Assembly: GCF_007990775.1 (NCBI RefSeq)
Contig: NZ_BJXB01000019.1
Span: 1 to 64,000 of the forward strand
Origin: Deinococcus cellulosilyticus NBRC 106333 = KACC 11606
Lineage (GTDB): Bacteria > Deinococcota > Deinococci > Deinococcales > Deinococcaceae
Reading direction: 5' to 3'
DNA: 64,000 nucleotides
Shown here: positions 48,811 through 56,564 of the stretch, piece by piece
How the letters are laid out: each line of letters starts with the position of its first letter
Position numbering within the stretch: the first letter of the stretch is position 1
Made by a program: the position numbers and the translations under genes
Notes under the pieces: generated by a model
Seen by the model: the letters and a program-made list of their open reading frames with translations, nothing else
What the model was told of the DNA's origin: nothing
Databases searched by the model: none

Positions 48811-49713
48811 TCAGAGTTTTGAGTAGGCCACTGCAATCTGGGCACCCAGACGGGCGTTGTTCTTCACCAGGGCGATGTTTGATTTCAGGCTCTGTCCGGC
48901 GGTGATCTCACTGATCTTGGCGAGCAGGAAAGGGGTCACATCCTTGCCCTTGATGCCGTTTTCCTGGGCCTCCTGCAGGGCCTGTGCGATGTGGGGATCA
49001 ATCACACTGGCTGGAATTTCATCCTCTGCAGGAATGGGGTTGGCAATACTGAGGCCTCCGGTGAGCTGCAGGGTCCACTTGTCCTTCATGACCTTGGCGA
49101 TGTCGGCAGGATCTGAAAGGGTCATGGGGACCTTGAAGCCAGAGACCCTGGAATAGAAAGCAGGGAAGTCCTCTGTGCCGTACCCGATCACTGGAACGCC
49201 CAGGGTTTCGAGTTTTTCCAGGGTCAGGCCGATGTCCAGAATGGACTTGACCCCTGCACTGATCACGGCCACATTGCTGAGCGTGAACTCGGTGAGGTCG
49301 GCAGAGACATCAAAAGTGGTTTCTGCTCCCCGGTGCACGCCGCCGAGGCCCCCGGTCACAAAGACGGCAATTCCGGCCTGGTGGGCAATGCGCATGGTGC
49401 TTGCCACGGTGGTCGCCCCATTGAGCTTCAGGGCGGTCACGTAAGGCAAATCCCGGATGGAAACTTTGAGGACATCTTTGCTGGAACCGAGCATTTCAAG
49501 TTCCTCATCGCTGAGGCCCACCTTGATGTCTCCGTTCAGGATGGCGATGGTGGCTGGGATGGCCCCCTGTTCACGGATGATGGTTTCCACTTTGCGGGCG
49601 GTTTGCACGTTCTGGGGGTAGGGCATGCCGTGGGAGATGATGGTGGATTCCAGGGCCACCACGGGCTTGCCTGCTTGAAGGGCTTCACGGACTTCAGGGT
49701 GTAACGTGATCAT
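48811..49713 (-). CDS. psuG: Pseudouridine-5-phosphate glycosidase
   Basis: 300 aa. Splits pseudouridine 5-phosphate into uracil and ribose 5-phosphate, breaking the C-C glycosidic bond. VVALESTIISHGMPYPQN at the N-terminus, AVFVTGGLGGVHRGAE, SAGVKSILDIGLTLE and VIGYGTEDFPAFY are diagnostic. AGGAGAA precedes the ATG, which overlaps the psuK 3-prime end by 20 bp. Second gene of the pseudouridine catabolic pair. Confidence 0.95.
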   Translation of the reverse strand: MITLHPEVREALQAGKPVVALESTIISHGMPYPQNVQTARKVETIIREQGAIPATIAILNGDIKVGLSDEELEMLGSSKDVLKVSIRDLPYVTALKLNGATTVASTMRIAHQAGIAVFVTGGLGGVHRGAETTFDVSADLTEFTLSNVAVISAGVKSILDIGLTLEKLETLGVPVIGYGTEDFPAFYSRVSGFKVPMTLSDPADIAKVMKDKWTLQLTGGLSIANPIPAEDEIPASVIDPHIAQALQEAQENGIKGKDVTPFLLAKISEITAGQSLKSNIALVKNNARLGAQIAVAYSKL

Positions 49714-50779
49714 TTCTCCTGCTTTCTAAAGAACTGACGCTCAGTTCGGGATTGACGGTGCTGGAACTTTCCAGGGTGAGGACCGCTGCGGCCTGACCGT
49801 AATCACAGGCGGTTTTGAGGTCCTCATTGTGGCTGAGGGCATACAGCATGCCCGAGATGAAGGCGTCTCCGGCTCCGGTAACGTCCTGCACGGTGGCCGG
49901 AAAGGCACGAAGCTGAATGCGGTTTTTGGGGCTGGAGACGTAAACCCCCTCCTCACCCAGGGTGACCACCACATGTTCCACATTCAGGGCGTGCAGGTTC
50001 TTGCAGGCCTGTTTGAGGTCGCGGGTGCCGGTCAGGGCCTCAAGTTCATCCAGGTTGGGGGTGATGGCGAAAATCGGGTGGGTGCCAATCACGGTTTTGA
50101 GGGGCAGGGATTTGCTGACACTCACCGGTTCAAGCACCACCTTGCCCCGTGCGGTTTTCAGGGCGTATTCCAGGGTGTCTGCCCTGAGGTTGGCGTCGAG
50201 CACCAGGTAAGGTGCGCTCTTGATGTGCTGCTCCCTCTGCCTGAGCACGTCAGGAGAAAGCTCCTGCATGATGCTCATGTCACTGATGGCAATCAGCAGG
50301 CTTCCATCCGGGTTCAGCACGGCGTTGTAGGTGCCCGTCGAGGTGTCAGAGTAGAAGCTGAGCCTGAGGTCCACCCCGGCACTCTGGGTGTGCATTTTCA
50401 GGCGTTCTCCACTGGCGTCCCTGCCCAGCATGCTGATCAGGCTGACCTGCACCCCGAGTCGGGCAAGGTTTTCAGCAATGTTGCGTCCCACACCACCAAA
50501 GGTGGAGGTGGTCTGCCCGGGGTTGGAACTGGCCATCACTGGTGCGGCAAGACTGCGGGCCTTGAAGTCCAGGTTAGCTCCGCCGATCACCAGCACACTG
50601 CTTTCCTGGCGCACGATGTACCCACGCCCCAGAATCACCCCTTTTTTGGTGAGGTTGGAGAGGTGCACAGCAATGGCACTCGGGGTGGTTTTCAGACGTT
50701 CTGCAAGCTCTCTGGGAGAGAGCAGGGGATTGTCGTTGAGGAGAGAAAGCAACTGTTGTTCCCGCTCGGTCAGGGCCAT
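49694..50779 (-). CDS. psuK: Pseudouridine kinase with N-terminal winged helix
   Basis: 361 aa. A winged-helix domain (about 1-55, LTEREQQLLSLLNDNPLLSPRELAERL in pieces) precedes a PfkB-family kinase (about 60-350) with VIGGANLDFKA, GGVGRNIAENLARLG and the catalytic VTGAGDAFISG. It phosphorylates pseudouridine for psuG. The fusion to a DNA-binding module suggests the kinase also senses substrate and regulates its own operon. It overlaps psuG by 20 bp. Confidence 0.9.
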   Translation of the reverse strand: MALTEREQQLLSLLNDNPLLSPRELAERLKTTPSAIAVHLSNLTKKGVILGRGYIVRQESSVLVIGGANLDFKARSLAAPVMASSNPGQTTSTFGGVGRNIAENLARLGVQVSLISMLGRDASGERLKMHTQSAGVDLRLSFYSDTSTGTYNAVLNPDGSLLIAISDMSIMQELSPDVLRQREQHIKSAPYLVLDANLRADTLEYALKTARGKVVLEPVSVSKSLPLKTVIGTHPIFAITPNLDELEALTGTRDLKQACKNLHALNVEHVVVTLGEEGVYVSSPKNRIQLRAFPATVQDVTGAGDAFISGMLYALSHNEDLKTACDYGQAAAVLTLESSSTVNPELSVSSLESRRNDHVTP

Positions 50780-50785
50780 GCTTAA

Positions 50786-50791
50786 ATGATA
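50786..50791 (-). promoter_or_regulatory. Leaderless -10 box of psuK
   Basis: TATCAT on the minus strand ends 6 nt before the psuK ATG, no Shine-Dalgarno. Confidence 0.55.
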
Positions 50792-50809
50792 TAAAGAATT
50801 TTAAGAAAT

Positions 50810-50833
50810 TTAAAGGGAGGCATCAGGCCTCCC
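50810..50833 (-). terminator. Terminator of hsp20
   Basis: GGGAGGC/GCCTCCC stem (50815-50821, 50827-50833) with a TTTAAATTT tail on the minus strand, 25 bp after the stop. Confidence 0.75.
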
Positions 50834-50857
50834 AAAATCGCCAGACAGGTTGAGACC

Positions 50858-51241
50858 TTATTCTGCGTTGATCACCTTGGTGCTTTTCTCAAAAGAAATG
50901 ACCAGCACCCCATTGCGGAGCCTCGCCTGCGCCGAACCGGGCATGGTGTCACGGGGCATCTGGAATTCACGCACAAAATCTGCGCCAGGACGCTCTTTGT
51001 GGATGGCCGTCCCTGGGATTTCCAGGTCTTCACGCTTGCCAGCCACCGTCAGAAGGGTGTCCTCCTCCTGAATTTCCAGGCTCTCGGGGTCAATGCCCGG
51101 CAGGTCCATCACCAGAATCACATGCGAATCGGTTTCCAGCCAATCAGAAGAGGGTGTCCAGCGGCCTGTTCCAGACAGGACTTCAATGTCTTCACGCAAT
51201 TTCATCAGCGAACCGAGTCGCTTGAGCACCAGATCATCCAT
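50858..51241 (-). CDS. hsp20: Hsp20/alpha-crystallin small heat shock protein
   Basis: 127 aa chaperone that holds unfolding proteins. The alpha-crystallin domain spans about 32-120 (DWLETDSHVILVMDLPGIDPESLEIQEED, then GVLVISFEK). No C-terminal IxI motif is visible (the end is STKVINAE), so oligomer assembly may differ from standard members. Single-gene transcript with its own promoter and terminator. Confidence 0.92.
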   Translation of the reverse strand: MDDLVLKRLGSLMKLREDIEVLSGTGRWTPSSDWLETDSHVILVMDLPGIDPESLEIQEEDTLLTVAGKREDLEIPGTAIHKERPGADFVREFQMPRDTMPGSAQARLRNGVLVISFEKSTKVINAE

Positions 51242-51247
51242 AGGGGT

Positions 51248-51278
51248 ATTTTAACGTGATTTTTCCCACAGGATTCAA
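51248..51278 (-). promoter_or_regulatory. Leaderless promoter of hsp20
   Basis: On the minus strand TTGAAT (51278-51273), a 19-bp spacer and TAAAAT (51253-51248), then only 6 nt to the ATG. Among the clearest leaderless promoters here. Confidence 0.65.
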
Positions 51279-51422
51279 CCGTGTGTAGTTTACATTCGGG
51301 GCATCTGGGCGATTAATGCGCAGCCCTTTCCCTGTCGGTCACATCAACATGGCCTGACAGGGTGGGTGCAATCTGGATGAGGATTCCTGCCTCTAAAGGG
51401 CGAGCCGACGGCCCGCCGCTAC

Positions 51423-51452
51423 TTGCATGTCTCCAGACGATTTCTCTACACT
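51423..51452 (+). promoter_or_regulatory. Promoter of miaA
   Basis: TTGCAT (51423-51428), 18 bp, TACACT (51447-51452), then 8 nt to ATG 51461. No ribosome site, so nearly leaderless. Confidence 0.55.
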
Positions 51453-51460
51453 GAAACCCC

Positions 51461-52363
51461 ATGAAGCCCATCCCTGTCCTGCTCGGTCCCACTGCCAGTG
51501 GCAAAACAGCCCTTGCCCTGGAGGTGGCCCGGAATTTTGAGGTGGAAATTGTCTCTGCAGATGCCATGCTGGTGTACCGGGGACTGGACATCGGGACAGC
51601 CAAACCCACCCTGGCCGAGCTGCAGGCCGTGCCCCATCACCTGATTGACATTGTCGAGCCAGAAGAGGATTACGATGTGGCCCAGTTTGTGCAGGACGCA
51701 GAACGTGCGATTCTTCAGATCACTGCTGTGGGCAAGGTTCCCCTGATTGTGGGAGGGACGGGATTCTACGTCAAGGCCCTCAAGCAGGGTCTGCCTCTCA
51801 CCCCCAGAGCAGATGAAGAGGTGCAGCAGCAGATCTGGGCAGAGCTGGAAGAAAAAGGACTGGACCACCTGCTGGGAGAGATCTCCGCAGTGAATCCCCA
51901 GGAGGCCGGGCGCATGCAACGCAATCCGAGACGTGTTGTGCGTGCTCTTGAGGTGTTCCGCAGAACAGGACAATTTCCTGGAGAGTTTGGATATTCCACG
52001 CCAAAGTTTGAATACCGACTTTTTGGCCTCTCTCCGGACCTCCCTGTTCTGGAACAGCGCATTGCCAGGCGTGTGGAGCGCATGTTTGAAGAGGGTTTGC
52101 TGGATGAAGTCAGGCAATTGCTGGTCCGCTGGTCTGACCACCCTTCCCGCAGGCCCACAGCATTGCAGGCCATCGGGTACAAAGAAGTGCTGGAGGGAAT
52201 GGAGAAAGGCGAGGACCAGAACACCATGATCCAGAAGATCACCCTGGCCACCCGCCAGTATGCCAAACGTCAACTGACCTGGCTGAAGACCCAGCTTCAG
52301 GTGGAGTGTCAGGATGCTGCCCAGATGAAACCCGAATTGCTGGCTTATTTGCAGGATTTCTGA
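51461..52363 (+). CDS. miaA: tRNA dimethylallyltransferase
   Basis: 300 aa. Adds a dimethylallyl group to A37 of tRNAs reading codons that begin with U. GPTASGKTALALEVA is the P-loop; SADAMLVYRGLDIGTAKPT, HHLIDIVEPEEDY, GGTGFYVKAL and RNPRRVVRALEVF are typical. It stands alone with no hfq or other neighbour. A heptamer repeat follows. Confidence 0.95.
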   Translation: MKPIPVLLGPTASGKTALALEVARNFEVEIVSADAMLVYRGLDIGTAKPTLAELQAVPHHLIDIVEPEEDYDVAQFVQDAERAILQITAVGKVPLIVGGTGFYVKALKQGLPLTPRADEEVQQQIWAELEEKGLDHLLGEISAVNPQEAGRMQRNPRRVVRALEVFRRTGQFPGEFGYSTPKFEYRLFGLSPDLPVLEQRIARRVERMFEEGLLDEVRQLLVRWSDHPSRRPTALQAIGYKEVLEGMEKGEDQNTMIQKITLATRQYAKRQLTWLKTQLQVECQDAAQMKPELLAYLQDF

Positions 52364-52457
52364 AGGGATGTGCTGCAAAAGTCCAGCAAAGACACAAGGA
52401 CACGGGTAAAGCACTTCCAGTGGGCACTTCTGGCTGAGGCAAAAGCCTGACGGTGTT

Positions 52458-52488
52458 GCTGATGGCTGAAAGCTGACAGCTGATGGCT
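52458..52488 (+). repeat. GCTGATG-type heptamer repeat
   Basis: Four 7-bp units (GCTGATG, GCTGAAA, GCTGACA, GCTGATG) and a partial fifth. Just upstream is GGCAAAAGCC, similar to the small hairpin in the element at 44272-44402. Confidence 0.6.
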
Positions 52489-52526
52489 ATCTTCAGCATC
52501 CTTTCCCTGCGTTTCGAGGTGATGGT

Positions 52527-52562
52527 TGTATCATTGTATTATAGTTATGATACATTGATACA
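52527..52562 (+). promoter_or_regulatory. Operator candidate of the GntR-ABC operon
   Basis: TGTATCAT (52527-52534) and ATGATACA (52547-52554) are perfect inverted arms 12 bp apart, with a third half-site TGATACA at 52556-52562. TATTAT at 52537-52542 between the arms is a -10 candidate, so binding by the encoded GntR-type regulator would repress. AGGAGGTGA follows. Confidence 0.65.
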
Positions 52563-52579
52563 GGAGGTGAGGTTAGACC

Positions 52580-52960
52580 ATGTTGCATCTCAGGGTGGAC
52601 CCACACAGTGGCATCCCCATATATCTGCAGATCCTGACCACCATCAAGGATGCCATTGAACACGGCGTTCTCAGGCAGGGAGACACCCTCCCCACGGTCC
52701 GGCAACTTGCCACTGAGCACCGCATTGCCCCCAACACCGTGATGAAAGCTTACAGCGAACTGCAACGGGAAGGCCTGATTGAATCCCGGCCCGGGGTGGG
52801 AACGGTCATCATTGCACCGAGCACCACCACCCGGGACCTCAGGGTGAACAGTGCCATCGAACACTTCAGAGACGCCGCCCTCAGGCTCAGAGGGCTGGGT
52901 GTGCCCCGCACCACCTTGCAAGAGGTGCTGTCAGAAACCTACGGAACGGAGGAACCATGA
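52580..52960 (+). CDS. GntR-family (YtrA-type) transcriptional regulator
   Basis: 126 aa. A GntR winged helix (about 5-72: SGIPIYLQILTTIKDAIEHG, LPTVRQLATEHRIAPNTVMKAYSELQREGLI in pieces) and only a short helical tail mark the YtrA subgroup, which usually represses a linked ABC transporter. That is the arrangement here: its stop overlaps the ATPase ATG (ATGA). The palindrome in front is its probable site. Confidence 0.92.
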   Translation: MLHLRVDPHSGIPIYLQILTTIKDAIEHGVLRQGDTLPTVRQLATEHRIAPNTVMKAYSELQREGLIESRPGVGTVIIAPSTTTRDLRVNSAIEHFRDAALRLRGLGVPRTTLQEVLSETYGTEEP

Positions 52961-53898
52961 CCCAGAGTTTTTTGTCGTCTGCAGCTGTGCAGGCCCAGCA
53001 GCATCTTCCCCTCAGCATTCAGGGCCTGACCGTCAGGGACCGCAATCAGGTCATCATCGAAGACCTGTGGCTCGACCTGCAGTCCGGACAGACCACCGCA
53101 CTCCTCGGCCCAAACGGGGCAGGGAAGAGCACCCTGATGCATGCCCTGATGGGCCTGGTCCCCCTGAGCAGTGGTTCGGCCAGCATTCTGGGACACGACA
53201 TCACGACTTCGGGTGTGCAAGCCAGAAACCACACCATGCTGATCAGTGACAGCATCGGACTGCTGGAAGATTTCACTGCCCTGGAGCACTTCGAGTACGG
53301 TCAGGACATGCGCTCTGCCTGGGACCAGAATCAGGCCCTGGAGGTGGCAAAACAGTTTGGCTTGCCCCTCAACCAGCCTGCTCGCAGGCTTTCCAAAGGC
53401 CAGAGGATGGCCCTCAGAACGGCGTTTGCTTTCGGTGCTCAGCCTGAATTGCTCCTGCTGGACGAGCCCACCAATGGACTGGACCCTGAAAACCGCTCCA
53501 GATTCCTGTCTCTGATGGTGGATTTTGTGGCCACGGGAGGCACGGTCCTGATCGCCACCCATGTGCTCTCCGAAATCGAGACCATTGCCGACCGTCTGGT
53601 GATCATGAAGCGCGGTACCCTCCTCATGAATGCCGAGATGGAAGAACTCCGGCAGCACCGCAACCTGCTCCATGTGAATTTTGACCGCGAACTGACCGAT
53701 GCAGAGACGACCCGCCTGCGCAATGTGCCGGGCGTGTACCGGATGGGCACACGGGGTCGCAGCCTGACCCTGCATGTGCGCGGGGAAGTCACCCTGCTGA
53801 CCCAGATGATCGAACAGGAGTTTCCGGTGCAGAACATTCACATCCAGCCCCTCACGCTGGAACAGGTCTATGTCGAAACCATGGGAGGACAGCTGTGA
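52957..53898 (+). CDS. ABC transporter ATP-binding protein
   Basis: 313 aa. Walker A GPNGAGKSTL near residue 54, signature RLSKGQRM, Walker B LLLLDEPTNGLDPE and the ATHVLSEIE switch. It belongs to the drug/antibiotic exporter type that pairs with a small membrane partner and a YtrA-type regulator. GTGA overlap with the next gene. Confidence 0.9.
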   Translation: MTQSFLSSAAVQAQQHLPLSIQGLTVRDRNQVIIEDLWLDLQSGQTTALLGPNGAGKSTLMHALMGLVPLSSGSASILGHDITTSGVQARNHTMLISDSIGLLEDFTALEHFEYGQDMRSAWDQNQALEVAKQFGLPLNQPARRLSKGQRMALRTAFAFGAQPELLLLDEPTNGLDPENRSRFLSLMVDFVATGGTVLIATHVLSEIETIADRLVIMKRGTLLMNAEMEELRQHRNLLHVNFDRELTDAETTRLRNVPGVYRMGTRGRSLTLHVRGEVTLLTQMIEQEFPVQNIHIQPLTLEQVYVETMGGQL

Positions 53899-54662
53899 AA
53901 CCTTACGAACTCAAGCCCCTGCGCTGGATTCTGCTTGCTGCAACAGCCATTTTCCTTCTGCTTTTCCTGACAGGGTTTCCTGCCGACTGGACCGACACCC
54001 ACACCATCTATCGATATGGTGATGACCAGACCACCTTGACCGTTCCTTTCAGGGCACCCTGGTTTCTGGTGGCCGGTCCCATTTTTCTGAACACCCTAGC
54101 GATTCTGATGGCTGCAGCCATGGGAGCGAGTCCTTCCCAGTTGCGTTTCCAGTTGATCCAGCCTGTGTCCCGTTCCACGTTGCTCTTCCGTCAGATCAAA
54201 CAGATGGCCCTAATCCTCGCTGCTTTTGCGGTGGTGGGCAGTTTCTGGGCTTGCATGAGCAGCGGTGTTCCACTGGTCTGGGGCCTGACCCCCCTCAAGA
54301 ACACGCTCCTCCTGTGGGCTGTTGCGATGTTCTGGGGCACCCTGACCCTGGGCCTCACCTACGGCTTAAAGGTGCCTGCGGTGCTGGTGGTGCCTGCAGT
54401 GCTGGTTTGCTGTTTCGTCCTGGTTGGAATTTTCAGCAGCCATGATGCATTGGAACTCCGACCCATCTACCAGATGCAATTCAGCTTCCAGGGAAGAATG
54501 CTGGAAGCTCCGCTGTCACAGACAGAAATCTTGCAGGTCATGCAGGAGAGCACCCGGCCTCACACCATCAGTGGAGACCTGAAACTCCTCTGGTCCCTGT
54601 TGGTGCTGGCACTTGTTTATGGTGCTGCCCTGCTGGGCTTCAACCGCCGCAGCCTGGTCTGA
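53895..54662 (+). CDS. ABC transporter membrane subunit
   Basis: 255 aa, about six transmembrane segments, GTG start overlapping the ATPase stop. It resembles ABC-2-type permeases in layout (paired hydrophobic hairpins with a loop after segment two), but the sequence is not diagnostic. With the GntR regulator and ATPase it forms a three-gene export operon, possibly responding to a cell-wall or membrane stress. Confidence 0.8.
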   Translation: MKPYELKPLRWILLAATAIFLLLFLTGFPADWTDTHTIYRYGDDQTTLTVPFRAPWFLVAGPIFLNTLAILMAAAMGASPSQLRFQLIQPVSRSTLLFRQIKQMALILAAFAVVGSFWACMSSGVPLVWGLTPLKNTLLLWAVAMFWGTLTLGLTYGLKVPAVLVVPAVLVCCFVLVGIFSSHDALELRPIYQMQFSFQGRMLEAPLSQTEILQVMQESTRPHTISGDLKLLWSLLVLALVYGAALLGFNRRSLV

Positions 54663-54675
54663 CTTCAAAACCCAG

Positions 54676-54706
54676 AAGGGAGGGGCATCCAGCCCCTCCC
54701 TTTTTT
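54676..54706 (+). terminator. Terminator of the GntR-ABC operon
   Basis: AAGGGAGGGG/CCCCTCCCTT stem (54676-54685, 54693-54702) with T6 following. Confidence 0.92.
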
Positions 54707-54715
54707 CTTGTTGCA

Positions 54716-56389
54716 TCACCAGAGGGTACTCATGCTGAACTGCACATCTGCATCTCTGGAAGCATACTGGAATTTCTTCATGGTCTCTTCCCACTCGGGA
54801 TCTCCCACCGCTTTCTGGGAGAGGGCAAGACCATACAGGGCCCTGGGACTGAGGGGTTGTTTCTTCAGGGATTCCTTAAACACCCGCACCGCCGCCTGAT
54901 ACTGCCGGGTCTGGAAATACGCTGCCCCGAGTGCATCTCTGGCAGGGAAGAACCAGGGAGGGGGTTCGTCATAGACCAGGGCATCATCGCTGTCCACAGT
55001 CAGTTTCAGGAGTTCGAGGGCCGCGTCCATGTTTCCCTGTGCTGCAGCAAGTTTTGCCCGCAGGAGGTTGCTGGCCACAGCCAGAATGGCCTGGGCGGTG
55101 TTGTTGCCGTAAGACAGGTTGTAAGGGATTTCCTGCTGAACAGCAAAGAACTGCTGCTGTTCACTTTCTGCTTCTTTGAGCTGTCCCAGAGCGGCCAGGG
55201 CATAGCTTCTGGACCAGTGCCACAGGGCTGTGGCGGCCTGCAGGGACTCCAGGGGTCTGGGTTGTGCCAGGATGTCCTGCCATTTCTGAAAGCCGACCTG
55301 CATCAGGGAAAGACCACCCACGTAGTGTTCCAGTTCAGGCTGTCCCACAATGAAAGCCAGAGCGTTGTCGTGGGTTTTGCGTGCTGTGGCCAGGGCGTCT
55401 TTTGAGGCCCCCATGAAGGCGTAGGACTCTGCAAGAAACATCAGGTTGTGGCTGTAGTAGTGCCCCACATAGATGGGCAGGCAGTCCTGCTGCTGCACTG
55501 GAAAGCACTTCTGGTAATACGACTGGTCCACCTGCACAGCGTTCAGGTTGGCATCCCGACTCATCTGGTAATTGCCCAGCCGCATGAAAATGTGGGACGG
55601 CATGTGCTGCATGTGCCCTGCATTGGGCACCAGCCTGGACAGTTTCAGGGCACTGTTCAGGGCAAGTTCTGGACGGTCTGAGGCCTCAAGTGCATGGATG
55701 TTGTAGTGGTTCGCACCGAGGTGGTCCGGGTCCTGTTTCAGCACAGTGTTGATGTTGCCCAGAATGGTGCTGGTTTCGGTGTTGGGTTTGCCGTTCAGCC
55801 ACAGCATCCACGGGCGCAGGTCCATCAGACCTTCCACGTAAACGATTCGGGCGTCCGTGTCCTGGGGATACCGTTCGGTCAGGCGCTGCTGGGCCAGTTT
55901 GAAATCCACGGCCAGACGCACCAGATCCGGGTTGGGCCTTCCGGTGTAACGTGCAGCCAGTGCATTGATGTAGGCCTTTTCCGCTGCAGTGGTGGGGTAG
56001 GTGCCTGCGAGCCTCTGGGCTTCTGAAATGGCTTGAAATGCCACCTCTTCGCAGGCTGGATCAATGTTGATGTTGATGTTGGCTCCAGAGGCCATGGCAA
56101 TTCCCCACTGTGCCATTGCCAGCTGGGGATCAAGTTTTGCCGCCTGCCGGAAGGACCGCACAGCATCCTCAAAGTTGTAGGAAAACAGCAGGGTCAGCCC
56201 CTGGTTGAAGAAAGCCTGGGCCTGAGGATGCTGCGTGCTGACCTTGTGAAACAGGTGCCCGAGGTCGGGGATCAGGGTGGCTTCCGTCTGCATGGCGGGT
56301 TCGGTGCACTGGGAGAACGTGCTGTGCATGGGATGGGCAGCAGCCAGACCTGCCAGGGCACACACGGTCAACAACAGGATTTTTCTCAT
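54716..56389 (-). CDS. Secreted tetratricopeptide-repeat protein
   Basis: 557 aa. Sec signal peptide (about 18 residues, no lipobox). The body consists of TPR-type helical pairs: FFNQGLTLLFSYNFEDAVRSFRQAAKLDPQLAMAQWG near residue 60 and FKESLKKQPLSPRALYGLALSQKAVGD near the end are good matches. The middle holds many His residues (for example MQHMPSHIFMRLGNY and VGHYYSHNLMF), which may bind metal. Likely an envelope scaffold or binding protein; function not known. Confidence 0.82.
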   Translation of the reverse strand: MRKILLLTVCALAGLAAAHPMHSTFSQCTEPAMQTEATLIPDLGHLFHKVSTQHPQAQAFFNQGLTLLFSYNFEDAVRSFRQAAKLDPQLAMAQWGIAMASGANININIDPACEEVAFQAISEAQRLAGTYPTTAAEKAYINALAARYTGRPNPDLVRLAVDFKLAQQRLTERYPQDTDARIVYVEGLMDLRPWMLWLNGKPNTETSTILGNINTVLKQDPDHLGANHYNIHALEASDRPELALNSALKLSRLVPNAGHMQHMPSHIFMRLGNYQMSRDANLNAVQVDQSYYQKCFPVQQQDCLPIYVGHYYSHNLMFLAESYAFMGASKDALATARKTHDNALAFIVGQPELEHYVGGLSLMQVGFQKWQDILAQPRPLESLQAATALWHWSRSYALAALGQLKEAESEQQQFFAVQQEIPYNLSYGNNTAQAILAVASNLLRAKLAAAQGNMDAALELLKLTVDSDDALVYDEPPPWFFPARDALGAAYFQTRQYQAAVRVFKESLKKQPLSPRALYGLALSQKAVGDPEWEETMKKFQYASRDADVQFSMSTLW

Positions 56390-56551
56390 GGTTTTCCTCC
56401 GGTGATGGGTGATTGCAGCATAGAGGCCACAACTGCAATCGGCACTCAGGGGAACACCCTATAGACAACGGGGACCGGCAAAAGAGATGCGGTGCTTTTC
56501 GTCGATGCCTCCGGCAAGAACACCATTCTTCTGCTTTGAACAGAACCGTGA

Positions 56552-56557
56552 TAACCT
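56552..56557 (+). promoter_or_regulatory. -10 box of the family B polymerase gene
   Basis: TAACCT ends 7 nt before ATG 56565, without a Shine-Dalgarno. No good -35. Confidence 0.4.
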
Positions 56558-56564
56558 GTTCTTG

